Below are positions 5,604-5,713 of a stretch of 5,713 bases of DNA, piece by piece; position 1 is the first letter of the stretch; each line of letters starts with the position of its first letter. A program made the translations under genes and the position numbers. The notes under the pieces were generated by a model. That model was given only the letters and a program-made list of their open reading frames with translations, did no database searches and was not told the DNA's origin. The DNA lies in NCBI GenBank assembly GCA_012515455.1, contig JAAYYJ010000394.1, positions 1-5,713 of the forward strand, written 5' to 3'. The stretch is from Oligosphaeraceae bacterium. Lineage in GTDB: Bacteria > Verrucomicrobiota > Lentisphaeria > Oligosphaerales > Oligosphaeraceae.

Positions 5604-5713
5604 ATGGCTAGTCTCAATAAAGTTTTTTTACTGGGAAACCTGACCCGTGACCCGGAATTGCGGCAGCTGCCTAGTGGGACTGCAATCTGCTCTTTTGGCC
5701 TGGCCGTCAACCG
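5604..5713 (+). CDS. ssb: Single-stranded DNA-binding protein (N-terminal part, cut by window edge)
   Basis: SSB coats single-stranded DNA during replication, repair and recombination and recruits partner enzymes through its C-terminal tip. Only about 36 codons are present, but they read MASLNKVFLLGNLTRDPELR followed by LPSGTAICSFGLAVN, the characteristic first strands of the bacterial SSB OB fold. The remainder of the OB fold and the acidic C-terminal tail lie beyond the right edge. The gene follows rpsF, a very widespread arrangement, and is probably in the same transcript. Confidence 0.94.
   Translation, partial: MASLNKVFLLGNLTRDPELRQLPSGTAICSFGLAVN

Noticed and set aside
1..5713. A defence, mobile or CRISPR system hidden in the window
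   Set aside because: There are no repeat arrays, transposase or integrase motifs, toxin-antitoxin pairs or nuclease domains in any frame read, and every long real frame is explained by a chaperone, metabolic or housekeeping family.

Overview
The window holds parts or all of seven protein genes on a moderately GC-rich bacterial chromosome (roughly 55-60 % GC by eye). Three features suggest the PVC superphylum (Lentisphaerota, Kiritimatiellota, Verrucomicrobiota and relatives): the gene order rplY-pth-rpsF-ssb, a long CTC-type L25 protein, and a stand-alone class II amidotransferase beginning MCVWSAYAGK. This placement is tentative, because no rRNA gene is present and no search was possible. 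I saw no mobile element, CRISPR array, tRNA or phage gene.

Layout. Bases 1-855, minus strand: the first 285 codons of a ClpC-type Hsp100 ATPase, cut by the left edge inside its first ATPase domain. Bases 856-1235: a divergent intergenic region with no convincing gene. It carries an inverted repeat in the clpC leader and at best weak promoter-like sequences. Bases 1236-2249, plus strand: a stand-alone glutamine-amidotransferase-like protein (Ntn hydrolase fold, nucleophile Cys2) without the sugar-isomerase domains of GlmS. After 68 bases containing a hairpin, 2318-3634 encodes an intracellular family 1 glycoside hydrolase with both catalytic glutamates. Bases 3635-3800 contain a good sigma-70-type promoter. 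It probably drives the information-processing operon rplY (3801-4436), pth (about 4490-5176), rpsF (5163-5561) and ssb (5604 to the right edge).

How the genes relate. The right half is a typical translation and replication housekeeping cluster: L25 in the large subunit, peptidyl-tRNA hydrolase recycling stalled tRNAs, S6 in the small subunit, and single-stranded-DNA-binding protein. pth and rpsF overlap by 14 bases, which suggests translational coupling. The amidotransferase and the glycosidase lie on the same strand and may be cotranscribed, but nothing in the sequence shows a shared pathway. The clpC gene is transcribed away from them.

I find no clear new multi-gene system. The most interesting points are the uncharacterised amidotransferase-like protein beside a divergent GH1 enzyme, a peptidyl-tRNA hydrolase with His where the family has a conserved active-site Asn, and an rpsF gene that appears to start at TTG inside pth.
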